Assembly (NCBI GenBank): GCA_947483345.1
Contig: CANKNL010000068.1
Span: 1-12,271 of the forward strand
Source: Chitinophagaceae bacterium
GTDB lineage: Bacteria; Bacteroidota; Bacteroidia; Chitinophagales; Chitinophagaceae
DNA length: 12,271 bases
Direction of reading: 5' to 3'
Numbering within the stretch: the first letter of the stretch is position 1; every line of letters begins with the position of its first letter. Both the position numbers and the translations under genes were made by a program. Below, piece after piece: positions 1-6,165 of this stretch. The notes under the pieces were generated by a model. That model was not told where the DNA came from. It made no database searches and worked only from the letters and a program-made list of their open reading frames with translations.

Positions 1-1
1 C

Positions 2-559
2 TATTGTTTAGAACTGATGCATAATAAAGGATGGATTGCTAAAGGACTTGAATTAGATGAAGACATGTGTAACAAACTTCAGCAAAGCGGTTATCATATA
101 ATAAACTCTTCCATTGAGGAATTCCAAACCGAAGACCGTTTCTCCGTGATAACTTTATTTGATGTTATCGAACATATTCCAAATATAGATGCGGCTTTTA
201 GTAAACTCAATGCTTTATTGGCTCCTGATGGTGTAATCATTATGGTTACACCAGATTATAATAGTTTTCAAAGAAAATGGTTTGGCAAACATTGGTTTCA
301 GTATAAGCCCATAGAGCATATTCAGTATTTCGACAAGCAGTCGTTAAAAATATTTGCTGAGCGAAATGACTTGACAGTGATTTACCATGCTGCTTGCGGT
401 CAATATGCCGACATTGATTTTTTAATTAACCGGTTACACTATTATCATTTTACTTTTTTAGCAAAAATAGTTAATACAATAGGCCAAATCTTAAGGATAA
501 AAGACAAATGCTTTTATACCGATACCGGAAGTTTATTTGTTATTCTTAAACGCAAGTAA
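2..559 (+). CDS. SAM-dependent methyltransferase, C-terminal part (5' end outside window)
   Basis: The reading frame is open back to base 2 and continues upstream of the first ATG (base 17), so the true start and the glycine-rich SAM-binding motif I should lie before the window. What remains looks like the later half of a class I methyltransferase of the Methyltransf_23 type: an acidic strand end that would contact the SAM ribose (GLELDEDM), motif II/post-II FDVIEHIPN, the strand LLAPDGVIIMVTPD, and the segment KPIEHIQYFDKQSL, typical of this subfamily. Such enzymes are often found in polysaccharide or lipid biosynthesis clusters; the membrane acyltransferase and GT-C-like neighbours fit that, but the substrate cannot be read from the sequence. 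The last 27 bases overlap the convergent gene on the other strand. Family call fairly sure, function open. Confidence 0.8.
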   Translation, partial: YCLELMHNKGWIAKGLELDEDMCNKLQQSGYHIINSSIEEFQTEDRFSVITLFDVIEHIPNIDAAFSKLNALLAPDGVIIMVTPDYNSFQRKWFGKHWFQYKPIEHIQYFDKQSLKIFAERNDLTVIYHAACGQYADIDFLINRLHYYHFTFLAKIVNTIGQILRIKDKCFYTDTGSLFVILKRK

Positions 560-1678
560 ACAAAAATGCTCCGCACTTCGGGCAGCCAGCAATACAAATA
601 TGGGGAAAATAGAAAGGATAAAGCGGTTGTGGTAATCATCACATTGGAAAACAATGGTTATCGCATACATGATGATCGTGCTGACTAAAAAAACGGTGAC
701 TCCTTTTCCGAAATAGGGCTTCTTTATAAAGAAACTATACAAGGCCAGCAGGTAAACAGGTATTGCACTTGATAACAGAAAAAAATTATGGAGATCGCTG
801 TAATAAGTCCTGGTCATTAAAAAGAAATATTGAATTTTTATACCGGCAAAGCGCAGGAAATGAGAAAAATTATGGGTGAGATAATACCAAAGCTGGTACA
901 CCGGACTGCCGGTTTTAGATAAATCGAGTTTTTGATAAGGTTGTGAAGCCGGTAAATCACAAATGATACTCTCTTCCTCAAAGCCCTGTGTTATTCTCCA
1001 GTCGTGTATGCTTGAAAAAACGGCATTGATAAAAAAATACCCCATCACTAGCATAATAACAGAACTGCATGCAATGATTATTTTCCATTTTTTATTTGCA
1101 TTGTATAAAAAATATAAATAGATCCCCAAGCCAAATAGTATGCCCAGTGGCCTTGATAACAGCATGATGAAGAACAGCAGTATTATAATCAGAACAGTCT
1201 TAACATTATCAGGCTTATAAAGAATAAGAGCTGAAATCAAAATTAAAACGGCGCTAAAAAATACAGATTCTGTATATAAGAAGACTATCCAGCTTTGATA
1301 GGGGCTGAATACAAGCAGATAAAAAATTATTAATAATGGTGTGAAAGCGCTCAGGCATATTTTAGCTAACGCTTTGTAAAAAAAAATAAAGGCAAAGAGG
1401 TTTAATAACGCCTGGATCACAAAAGCTCCAAACATCCCAATATTTATTTTTATGGCGAATACGATTATAAAAATAGTAGCAGAATAAAAATAAAACCTGG
1501 GGGCAGAGAATGATCCGGTATCAATATACCGGTAAGCCTCTTCTATATATTTGGCAGCTTCAAGTTCAGTAACAACGCCATGAATACTTAAATAGATAAG
1601 TGTTGTAGCAAACCACATGATCGCTGTAAGTGGTTTGCCATATTTGGCAATTAGTATTGAAAAAGAATTAGGCAGCAT
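533..1678 (-). CDS. Polytopic membrane protein, GT-C-like glycosyltransferase candidate
   Basis: 381 residues with about ten hydrophobic segments (roughly residues 15-34, 66-84, 86-107, 111-127, 135-154, 161-190, 200-220, 299-318, 326-344, 352-368). A hydrophilic stretch of about 75 residues (222-297) lies between the seventh and eighth, probably an external loop. An acidic pair (E38, E40) sits in the first loop and a DDYHNRF element comes just before the last membrane segment; this resembles the layout of lipid-linked-sugar (GT-C) transferases, where an acidic first loop is catalytic. No motif proves this, and an O-antigen polymerase-like or unknown membrane protein is also possible. The gene is convergent with the methyltransferase, overlapping it by 27 bases, and lies 154 bases downstream of the acyltransferase on the same strand. 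No SD precedes the ATG. Confidence 0.6.
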   Translation of the reverse strand: MLPNSFSILIAKYGKPLTAIMWFATTLIYLSIHGVVTELEAAKYIEEAYRYIDTGSFSAPRFYFYSATIFIIVFAIKINIGMFGAFVIQALLNLFAFIFFYKALAKICLSAFTPLLIIFYLLVFSPYQSWIVFLYTESVFFSAVLILISALILYKPDNVKTVLIIILLFFIMLLSRPLGILFGLGIYLYFLYNANKKWKIIIACSSVIMLVMGYFFINAVFSSIHDWRITQGFEEESIICDLPASQPYQKLDLSKTGSPVYQLWYYLTHNFSHFLRFAGIKIQYFFLMTRTYYSDLHNFFLLSSAIPVYLLALYSFFIKKPYFGKGVTVFLVSTIIMYAITIVFQCDDYHNRFILSIFPIFVLLAARSAEHFCLLAFKNNK

Positions 1679-1832
1679 AATTTTATGAATAATAGTATAA
1701 TTCCGTTAAGCTGTAAAAATAAAATAAGTCATGCCAATTATCCGCATGTCTTTTACTGATTGTGAAACGCATTTGTTTATACCCCAAGCTAAAAGATGAA
1801 TTAAAAATAGTGTTATTCAATAGATAAAAATA

Positions 1833-2873
1833 TTAAATCTCTGAATTCATTTTTCTACGTATTAAATTAATAGCGGGCTTTTCAATTAGCTTCCAGGAAA
1901 GAAATGCCAATGGTATCGTAACCAACAGTGTTAAGCATAATTGTAATGCTATAGATTGGTTATAGCCTGTTAAGTAAAATACAATTTGCTGTACCGGGTA
2001 TGCCAGTATATAAAGCCCGTACGAAATATCATTGTTTAATCTGATAGTGATTTTTTTATAAAAGCCCACTAAGTATGCTAAAAGAGCAATGATGATCAAA
2101 AGTAAAAAGTCGAATTTGATAAACTGGGGATTTAATAGATAAAGGATGGTATATAAAAAAATGGCAGATAACAATATAAACTTTGTCCATTTTTTTGATA
2201 ATGCCGAACTATAAACAAAGCTGCCAAGAAAAAAAATACCTGACAGGTAAAAATATTTCACGTAAAAAAAATCGAGATGGTTGAAGGCAGAAACTGTTAT
2301 TAAGCAGACGAGTAAAAATAAAAAATTGATCAGAGAAAATATTTTTTTATTTTTTGTGATGCCAGATATTAAAAAACAGGTTAGCAAAACATATAGCATG
2401 AGCTCTAAAGAAATGGTCCATAAAGATCCATTTACACCACGCAAAAAGAATTGGGCGTTAGTAAAAACACCTGGCAGATCGGTTCTGATTCTAAAGCCTG
2501 TAAGCGTGTATAAATATTTCCAGGTGCCGGCTTCAGTAAAATAGGCAGATAAAGAAAGTTCAGTAAAAACTGGTCCAATAATGAAAACGCTTAGCATGAC
2601 TACAATAATCAATGCGGGATAAATTCGGGCTATTCTTTTTTGTATAAATAATAAAATAGAGGGGGTTTCAAATGCACTTTTGCTTACAAAGTAACCGCTT
2701 ACAAAAAAGAAAATGCATAGCCCAAATGCAGAGAACTCCAGTTTGCCACCAGTTATAATATGTATGGGTTCAATGTTATTTTTACCGGTTACGTAATACC
2801 CATGCGATATGATAACAAGTATAGCACTGAGCAATCTTAAAACAGTAAAATTATTATTGTGTACAGGTAGCAT
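1833..2873 (-). CDS. Membrane acyltransferase, acyltransferase-3 (OafA/YrhL) family
   Basis: 346 residues, about ten membrane segments and no separate C-terminal domain. Family marks: R13 and H24 in the first membrane segment with exactly ten residues between them (the R-x10-H signature), the second segment with FFFVSGYFVSKS, the basic loop KRIARIYPA (79-87), and NGSLWTISLE (148-157), the conserved G-S-L-W-x(3)-E stretch. Members O-acylate (often O-acetylate) cell-surface glycans or antibiotics using acyl-CoA in the inner membrane. The start codon lies 24 bases after the ribE stop on the same strand, so it is probably read from the riboflavin synthase transcript; no functional link between them is evident. 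Family certain, substrate unknown. Confidence 0.88.
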   Translation of the reverse strand: MLPVHNNNFTVLRLLSAILVIISHGYYVTGKNNIEPIHIITGGKLEFSAFGLCIFFFVSGYFVSKSAFETPSILLFIQKRIARIYPALIIVVMLSVFIIGPVFTELSLSAYFTEAGTWKYLYTLTGFRIRTDLPGVFTNAQFFLRGVNGSLWTISLELMLYVLLTCFLISGITKNKKIFSLINFLFLLVCLITVSAFNHLDFFYVKYFYLSGIFFLGSFVYSSALSKKWTKFILLSAIFLYTILYLLNPQFIKFDFLLLIIIALLAYLVGFYKKITIRLNNDISYGLYILAYPVQQIVFYLTGYNQSIALQLCLTLLVTIPLAFLSWKLIEKPAINLIRRKMNSEI

Positions 2874-2897
2874 TAAGGATAGTTATATACTGTATTT

Positions 2898-3500
2898 TTA
2901 AAGAGCACCGGGGTCGTTCAAATTTAATTTTCTCTGTACATATTTCCCCACCATATCCCATTCAATATTCACCATATCACCTTTTTTAAGGCAGTTCATA
3001 TTGGTGTTTTCAAAAGTATAGGGTATAATCGCTACTGTAAACTGTGTATCAGTTATATTGAAGCAGGTGAGACTAATACCATTAACTGTTACCGAGCCTT
3101 TTTCAATGATAAAAGCAGCGAATTTTTCAGGAAAAGAAAACAAAAATTCCCAGCTGCCGGCTTTCTCAACAACTTCAATACAGGTGGCAATACAATCAAC
3201 ATGTCCCTGCACAAGGTGTCCATCGAGCCTGCCATTAAACTGTAAACTCCGTTCAAGGTTTATTACAGTTTCGTTTTGCCAGATACTTAAACTGGTCTTT
3301 AATAAGGTTTCTTCTATGGCAGTTACCCGGTGTTGGTCATCTTTAATTTCTTCTATGGTTAGGCAAACCCCATTATGACTGAGGCTTTGGTCTATTTTTA
3401 ACGACTGTGCCAGTGGAGATGAAATCCAAAAGCTTTTATTACTGCCCGTACTGATAACAGTTTTAATGGTACCCGTTTTTTCAATTATTCCTGTAAACAT
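2898..3500 (-). CDS. ribE: Riboflavin synthase, alpha subunit
   Basis: 200 residues, the usual length. It converts two molecules of 6,7-dimethyl-8-ribityllumazine into riboflavin and one pyrimidine product, in the cytosol as a homotrimer. The N-terminal MFTGIIE is the family hallmark. Two lumazine-binding barrels are visible: repeat 1 with NGVCLT (43-48), a joint at about 83-102 (ERSLQFNGRLDGHLVQGHVD), and repeat 2 with VNGISLT (139-145), followed by IIPYTFENTNM and the C-terminal NIEWDMVGKYVQR. The start gives exactly the conserved N-terminus. It is divergent from rpsU with 117 bases between the start codons, so the two share a control region. No other rib gene is in the window. E. coli calls this gene ribC/ribE depending on nomenclature. 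Confidence 0.97.
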   Translation of the reverse strand: MFTGIIEKTGTIKTVISTGSNKSFWISSPLAQSLKIDQSLSHNGVCLTIEEIKDDQHRVTAIEETLLKTSLSIWQNETVINLERSLQFNGRLDGHLVQGHVDCIATCIEVVEKAGSWEFLFSFPEKFAAFIIEKGSVTVNGISLTCFNITDTQFTVAIIPYTFENTNMNCLKKGDMVNIEWDMVGKYVQRKLNLNDPGAL

Positions 3501-3530
3501 TTGTCAAATTTCGGAATTTGTTGCAAAGAA

Positions 3531-3561
3531 TTTCATTATTTAAATAATTCTGCTATCTTTG
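3531..3561 (+). promoter_or_regulatory. Promoter of rpsU (Bacteroidota type)
   Basis: TATCTTTG at 3554-3561 matches the Bacteroidota -7 consensus TAnnTTTG exactly. TTT at 3531-3533 is 20 bases upstream, where TTG is expected. It would start the rpsU transcript near 3567, just at the hairpin in the leader. Motif seen; activity inferred. Confidence 0.65.
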
Positions 3562-3565
3562 CGCC

Positions 3566-3586
3566 CCTGCTTATCGGACAGGCAGG
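3566..3586 (+). repeat. Small palindromic element in the rpsU leader
   Basis: CCTGC (3566-3570) and GCAGG (3582-3586) can pair around an 11-base loop; CAGG also occurs at 3579-3582, giving an alternative shorter pairing. It lies at the expected 5' end of the rpsU mRNA, about 14 bases before the SD. It may be a generic intergenic palindrome or a stabilising or regulatory leader hairpin. Confidence 0.5.
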
Positions 3587-3599
3587 CTTAAAAACACCT

Positions 3600-3608
3600 A
3601 AAGGAGGT
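3600..3608 (+). promoter_or_regulatory. Perfect Shine-Dalgarno of rpsU
   Basis: AAAGGAGGT is fully complementary to the 16S rRNA 3' tail; nine to ten bases separate GGAGG from the ATG at 3618. No other start codon in the window has an SD: tuf, secE, nusG, rplK, rplA, rplJ, rplL, hpf, xerC and the minus-strand genes all have A/T-rich upstream sequence. It also decides the rpsU start against in-frame codons upstream. Confidence 0.9.
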
Positions 3609-3617
3609 ATATATTAT

Positions 3618-3812
3618 ATGTTAATTATTGATTCAAAAGATTGCGAAAACATTGACAAAGCACTCAAAAAGTATAAAAAGAAATTTGAGAAAAGCAAAAT
3701 TCTGTTACAATTGAGAGAAAGGCAGGCTTTTATTAAGCCTTCTATCCGTCGTAGGAAAGAAGTATTAAAAGCTGTTTACAAAGAACAGGTTACTGCAGGT
3801 AAATTCGACTAA
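3618..3812 (+). CDS. rpsU: 30S ribosomal protein S21 (bS21)
   Basis: 64 residues, very basic, matching S21 in length and in the pattern IDKALKKYKKKFEKS followed by RERQAFIKPSIRRRKE. S21 sits on the 30S platform beside the 3' end of 16S rRNA. In Bacteroidota ribosomes bS21, with bS18 and bS6, covers the anti-SD and so blocks SD-based initiation (established for Flavobacterium johnsoniae). The frame is open further upstream to 3501, but the perfect SD at 3600-3608 and the family N-terminus (MLIIDSKD) place the start at 3618. It has its own promoter and a strong terminator (3837-3879), so it is probably monocistronic. The SD suggests translation by ribosomes lacking S21, a feedback loop. Confidence 0.97.
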   Translation: MLIIDSKDCENIDKALKKYKKKFEKSKILLQLRERQAFIKPSIRRRKEVLKAVYKEQVTAGKFD

Positions 3813-3834
3813 TATTTATTAAATCAGCAATATA

Positions 3835-3864
3835 TTAAACTGATATCCGGTTATCATAACTTTG
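3835..3864 (+). promoter_or_regulatory. Putative xerC promoter inside the rpsU terminator
   Basis: TAACTTTG (3857-3864) matches TAnnTTTG, and TTA (3835-3837) lies exactly 19 bases upstream, one base off TTG. The motif occupies the loop and inner right arm of the rpsU terminator. Transcription would start about ten bases before the xerC ATG. Motif seen; function inferred. Confidence 0.5.
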
Positions 3865-3879
3865 GGTATCAGTTTTTTT
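3837..3879 (+). terminator. Intrinsic terminator after rpsU, abutting xerC
   Basis: AAACTGATA (3837-3845) pairs with TATCAGTTT (3867-3875), and the stem continues inward with C-G and wobble pairs to about 14 pairs around an 11-base loop. The T-run 3873-3879 ends exactly one base before the xerC ATG. A good rho-independent terminator 24 bases after the rpsU stop. Confidence 0.8.
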
Positions 3880-4782
3880 ATGTCACAAAGTCCGGTCCAA
3901 AATATTGACCATTTTCTCAATTACCTTACCTATCAAAAAAGGTATTCCCCGCATACTGTCATTTCCTATAAAAATGATCTAAATGCCTTTTTCGCTTTTG
4001 TAGGTCAACAATTTGGCGAAACAATCCTGCCAGATATCAAAACAACGTTTATCCGATCCTGGCTGGCTGAACTTAAGCAACAGGGTATGGCAGCAAAAAG
4101 TATCAACCGGAAAATATCAGCCCTGAAATCTTTTTTTAAATACCAGTTAAGGCAACAAACGATTACTATCAGTCCTATGACTGCCATCATATCGCCGAAA
4201 ATGAGTAAGCGGTTACCTCAGTTTGTAGAGAAAAAAGATATGGCTACATTACTGGATCATGTTGAATTTCCGGATACCTGGGAGGGTAAAACAGACCGGC
4301 TTATTGTACAGCTGTTTTATAATACCGGTATGCGGCAGGCCGAACTGGTTAATTTAGAAGAAATAAATATTTATACTGGCAAGGGATCGATTAAGGTTTT
4401 GGGTAAAGGGAATAAGGAACGCATCATTCCTGTAAGTAACCAGCTTTTGAAACACATGCAGGACTACATGGCTGACAAAAAGAAATCAATCAACAGCTAT
4501 GATAAAACATTTCTGTTAGTCACCGCAGCCGGTAAAAAATTATATCCCCGGTATGTATATAACAGTGTACATAAATATCTTGGTTTGGTAACGACCATTG
4601 AAAAAAAAAGTCCGCATGTACTGCGCCATTCATTTGCCACACATTTAATGAACAGTGGAGCGGATTTAAATGCTGTAAAGGAATTGCTTGGACACAGTAG
4701 CCTTGCCGCTACACAGATCTATACGCATAATACCATTGAAAAACTAAAGGATATTCATAAAAAAGCACATCCCAAGGCCTAG
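3880..4782 (+). CDS. xerC: Tyrosine site-specific recombinase, XerC/XerD type
   Basis: 300 residues, the usual Xer length. The N-terminal SAM-like core-binding domain (about 8-92, with YSPHTVISYKNDL) is followed by the catalytic domain (about 110-295). All catalytic residues are present: R152 (TGMRQAEL), K176 (GKGNKER), H246 and R249 (SPHVLRHSFATHL), H272 (LLGHSS) and nucleophile Y281 (QIYTH). Xer recombinases resolve chromosome dimers at dif; no dif site was recognised here. The position between rpsU and hpf supports a housekeeping Xer rather than a phage integrase. A TTG six codons upstream (3862) is possible but lies inside the rpsU terminator, so ATG 3880 is preferred. XerC versus XerD cannot be decided without comparison. 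Confidence 0.92.
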   Translation: MSQSPVQNIDHFLNYLTYQKRYSPHTVISYKNDLNAFFAFVGQQFGETILPDIKTTFIRSWLAELKQQGMAAKSINRKISALKSFFKYQLRQQTITISPMTAIISPKMSKRLPQFVEKKDMATLLDHVEFPDTWEGKTDRLIVQLFYNTGMRQAELVNLEEINIYTGKGSIKVLGKGNKERIIPVSNQLLKHMQDYMADKKKSINSYDKTFLLVTAAGKKLYPRYVYNSVHKYLGLVTTIEKKSPHVLRHSFATHLMNSGADLNAVKELLGHSSLAATQIYTHNTIEKLKDIHKKAHPKA

Positions 4783-4994
4783 CCATTACATCATCAAGTA
4801 TAACAAAATTTGCAGGCCTGTTTTGGGCCATAAAATTAACAGTGTTTATACAAAATTTTATTTTGATAAATACGTTTAATAAGTTAACTTCATTATGCTA
4901 ATGAAACCAATTAAAAATCCTGCAAAACATGGTTTTTGATTTAATGGCCTACCAGTTCTTTCACATTATTTTTCACAGATAAAAACCAGACGTT
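4783..4994. other. AT-rich spacer between xerC and hpf
   Basis: 212 bases without a gene. It holds the palindrome CAAAAT-TTT-ATTTTG (about 4851-4865), a GC-rich patch near 4812-4829, and GTTCTTTC at 4954-4961, one base off the boxA-like octamer found in four other leaders. No clear terminator and no exact TAnnTTTG was found; TACGTTTA at 4871-4878 is the closest. The hpf promoter is probably here but cannot be placed. Confidence 0.5.
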
Positions 4995-5294
4995 ATGAAC
5001 GTAAACATTCAGACAGTGCACTTTGATGCAGACATTAAGTTAGTATCCTATATCGAGAAAAGGGCTTCCAAATTAATTCAGTACCACGATGGCATTACCA
5101 AAGTAGATGTGTATTTAAAACTTGACAATATTGTTCACAATATAAAAGATAAAGTAGCAGAGATTAAGGTTCTTATTCCCCGGCATGAGTTTTTTGTAAA
5201 ACAGTCCTCAAAATCATTTGAAGAAAGTTTTGATGCTGCTATGGAGTCCATTATTACACAAATTAAAAAGCAAAAAGAAAAACAGGCCGCTTAA
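4995..5294 (+). CDS. hpf: Ribosome hibernation-promoting factor, short form (HPF/RaiA family)
   Basis: 99 residues, one S30AE domain: MNVNIQTVHFDADIKLVSYIEKRASKL is the first strand and helix, KVDVYLKLDN and VAEIKVLIPRHEFFVKQ the middle strands, and FEESFDAAMESIITQIKKQKEK the last helix. The protein sits in the mRNA/tRNA channel of the 30S subunit and silences or dimerises ribosomes in stationary phase. The length fits the short HPF/YfiA form without the C-terminal dimerisation domain of long HPF. It stands between xerC and the tRNA-tuf operon, an arrangement I recall as common in this phylum, and ends at its own strong terminator. RaiA is an equally valid family label. Confidence 0.92.
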   Translation: MNVNIQTVHFDADIKLVSYIEKRASKLIQYHDGITKVDVYLKLDNIVHNIKDKVAEIKVLIPRHEFFVKQSSKSFEESFDAAMESIITQIKKQKEKQAA

Positions 5295-5316
5295 GCTAAT
5301 AAACCATTTTAATTTG

Positions 5317-5345
5317 AGTCTCCCGGTAAAACGGGAGACTTTTTT
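5317..5345 (+). terminator. Intrinsic terminator after hpf
   Basis: AGTCTCCCG (5317-5325) and CGGGAGACT (5332-5340) form a perfect 9-bp stem around GTAAAA, followed by six T. It starts 22 bases after the hpf stop. Confidence 0.93.
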
Positions 5346-5396
5346 ATTTCTTTATTCACATTTTATCAAATACCGGTAAAAAAAATGATTTCAAAG

Positions 5397-5427
5397 TTTT
5401 GGTATTAATCATTTTCACTTACCTTTG
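5397..5427 (+). promoter_or_regulatory. Promoter of the tRNA-tuf operon
   Basis: TACCTTTG (5420-5427) matches TAnnTTTG; TTTTG ends at 5401, 18 bases upstream, matching the -33 TTG. A start near 5433 gives a leader of about 60 bases before the first tRNA. It is the best complete promoter in the window and has no rival before tuf. Confidence 0.75.
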
Positions 5428-5479
5428 CCTTCCCAAAAAATAGGGGTGCTTTCGTATAGCCCATATTTTTTGAAAATCA

Positions 5480-5487
5480 GTTCTTTA
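5480..5487 (+). promoter_or_regulatory. boxA-like site, tRNA operon leader
   Basis: GTTCTTTA in the leader 9 bases before the first tRNA. It resembles the boxA core (CTCTTTA in E. coli rRNA leaders), bound by NusB-S10 to prevent early termination. The same octamer recurs at 5749, 7512 and 9209, always in leaders or tRNA spacers. Confidence 0.5.
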
Positions 5488-5495
5488 TTAGTAAT

Positions 5496-5568
5496 GCCGA
5501 AGTAGCTCAGTTGGTAGAGCAGCTGATTTGTAATCAGCAGGTCGCTGGTTCGACTCCAGTCTTCGGCT
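5496..5568 (+). tRNA. tRNA-Thr (anticodon TGT)
   Basis: 73 bases. Acceptor GCCGAAG (5496-5502) pairs fully with CTTCGGC (5561-5567), discriminator T. The D-arm has AGCTCAGTTGGTAGAGC. Anticodon stem GCTGA/TCAGC encloses loop TTTGTAA with anticodon TGT at 5529-5531, and the T-loop is TTCGACT. No CCA is encoded. First of four tRNAs in front of tuf; it corresponds by anticodon and position to thrU of E. coli. Confidence 0.97.
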
Positions 5569-5620
5569 CTGGGTTTTAATTTTATGCATTTTGAATAGGT
5601 ATTCAAAATGGGTAATTTTT

Positions 5621-5703
<83 letters not shown>

Positions 5704-5748
5704 CAGAAAATAGGCTAATTAGCTCATGCGCTAATCTGCTTATTGAAA

Positions 5749-5756
5749 GTTCTTTA
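5749..5756 (+). promoter_or_regulatory. boxA-like site between tRNA-Tyr and tRNA-Gly
   Basis: GTTCTTTA followed by AAAT in the 112-base spacer between two tRNA genes. Second copy of the octamer; a reload point for an antitermination complex is the most natural reading, but this is inference. Confidence 0.4.
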
Positions 5757-5815
5757 AAATTGTGAAATGTATTTAGTTAGTAACTGTTGAATTAGCTAAT
5801 TAGTACATAATTTAA

Positions 5816-5888
5816 GCGGAAGTAGCTCATTTGGTAGAGCGATAGCCTTCCAAGCTATAGGTGGCCAGTTCGAGCCTGGTCTTCCGCT
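5816..5888 (+). tRNA. tRNA-Gly (anticodon TCC)
   Basis: 73 bases. Acceptor GCGGAAG pairs with CTTCCGC (5881-5887), discriminator T. Anticodon stem ATAGC/GCTAT, loop CTTCCAA, anticodon TCC at 5849-5851. T-arm with TTCGAGC. No CCA encoded. Corresponds to glyT of E. coli. Confidence 0.97.
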
Positions 5889-5894
5889 CTATTT

Positions 5895-5973
5895 CAGTTT
5901 GCAGCCTGCAGTTTGCAGTCTGCATTGTTGGCTTAATTGCTAACTGCCGACTGCCAACTGATAACTGCAACTG
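5895..5973. repeat. Inverted pair of heptad arrays between tRNA-Gly and tRNA-Thr
   Basis: Left arm 5895-5922: CAGTTTG, CAGCCTG, CAGTTTG, CAGTCTG in exact 7-base steps. Right arm 5941-5973: CTG ends at 5946, 5953, 5960, 5967 and 5973, i.e. the same CAGTNNG heptads on the other strand. The arms can form one long imperfect hairpin (about three quarters paired) with a loop near 5930-5940. Confidence 0.85.
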
Positions 5974-5977
5974 AGTC

Positions 5978-6049
5978 GCCGTCGTAGCTCAGGGGTAGAG
6001 CACTTCCTTGGTAGGGAAGGGGTCGTGAGTTCGATTCTCACTGATGGCT
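5978..6049 (+). tRNA. tRNA-Thr (anticodon GGT)
   Basis: 72 bases. Acceptor GCCGTCG pairs with TGATGGC (6042-6048) with two G-T wobbles, discriminator T. Anticodon stem CTTCC/GGAAG, loop TTGGTAG, anticodon GGT at 6010-6012. No CCA encoded. With the TGT tRNA upstream it reads ACA/ACG and ACC/ACT codons. Corresponds to thrT of E. coli, directly before tufB. Confidence 0.95.
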
Positions 6050-6165
6050 CAAAACTTAGATATAGCCTTGCGGTGAATTCTAATAAAAAAGTATTAAAAA
6101 TAAGTCCATGGTTTGCAGACTTTAAACGACAACCATTTTTCAAAACAATTATTAAAATATAAACA

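Noticed and set aside
2281..2544. Plus-strand frame of 87 codons inside the acyltransferase gene
   Set aside because: It is fully covered by a gene with clear family motifs on the other strand; the peptide has no recognisable features.
3501..3560. Promoter for ribE on the minus strand
   Set aside because: The best candidate, ATTCTTTG around 3522-3529, lacks the TA of the consensus; ribE must have a promoter nearby but I cannot place it.
3501..3617. Longer rpsU reading frame from 3501
   Set aside because: It would extend S21 by 39 residues across the promoter; the perfect SD and the family N-terminus place the start at 3618.
3862..3879. TTG at 3862 as the xerC start
   Set aside because: It lies in the terminator hairpin, adds six residues not expected in Xer proteins, and ATG 3880 gives the usual length.
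3880..4782. Phage or integron integrase instead of housekeeping Xer
   Set aside because: No attachment site, excisionase or phage gene is nearby, and the length and the setting between rpsU and hpf fit XerC/D.
5415..5606. Minus-strand open frame over tRNA-Thr(TGT)
   Set aside because: It is the antisense translation of the tRNA (SRTSDLLITNQLLYQLSY is a well-known false peptide of this kind). No gene.
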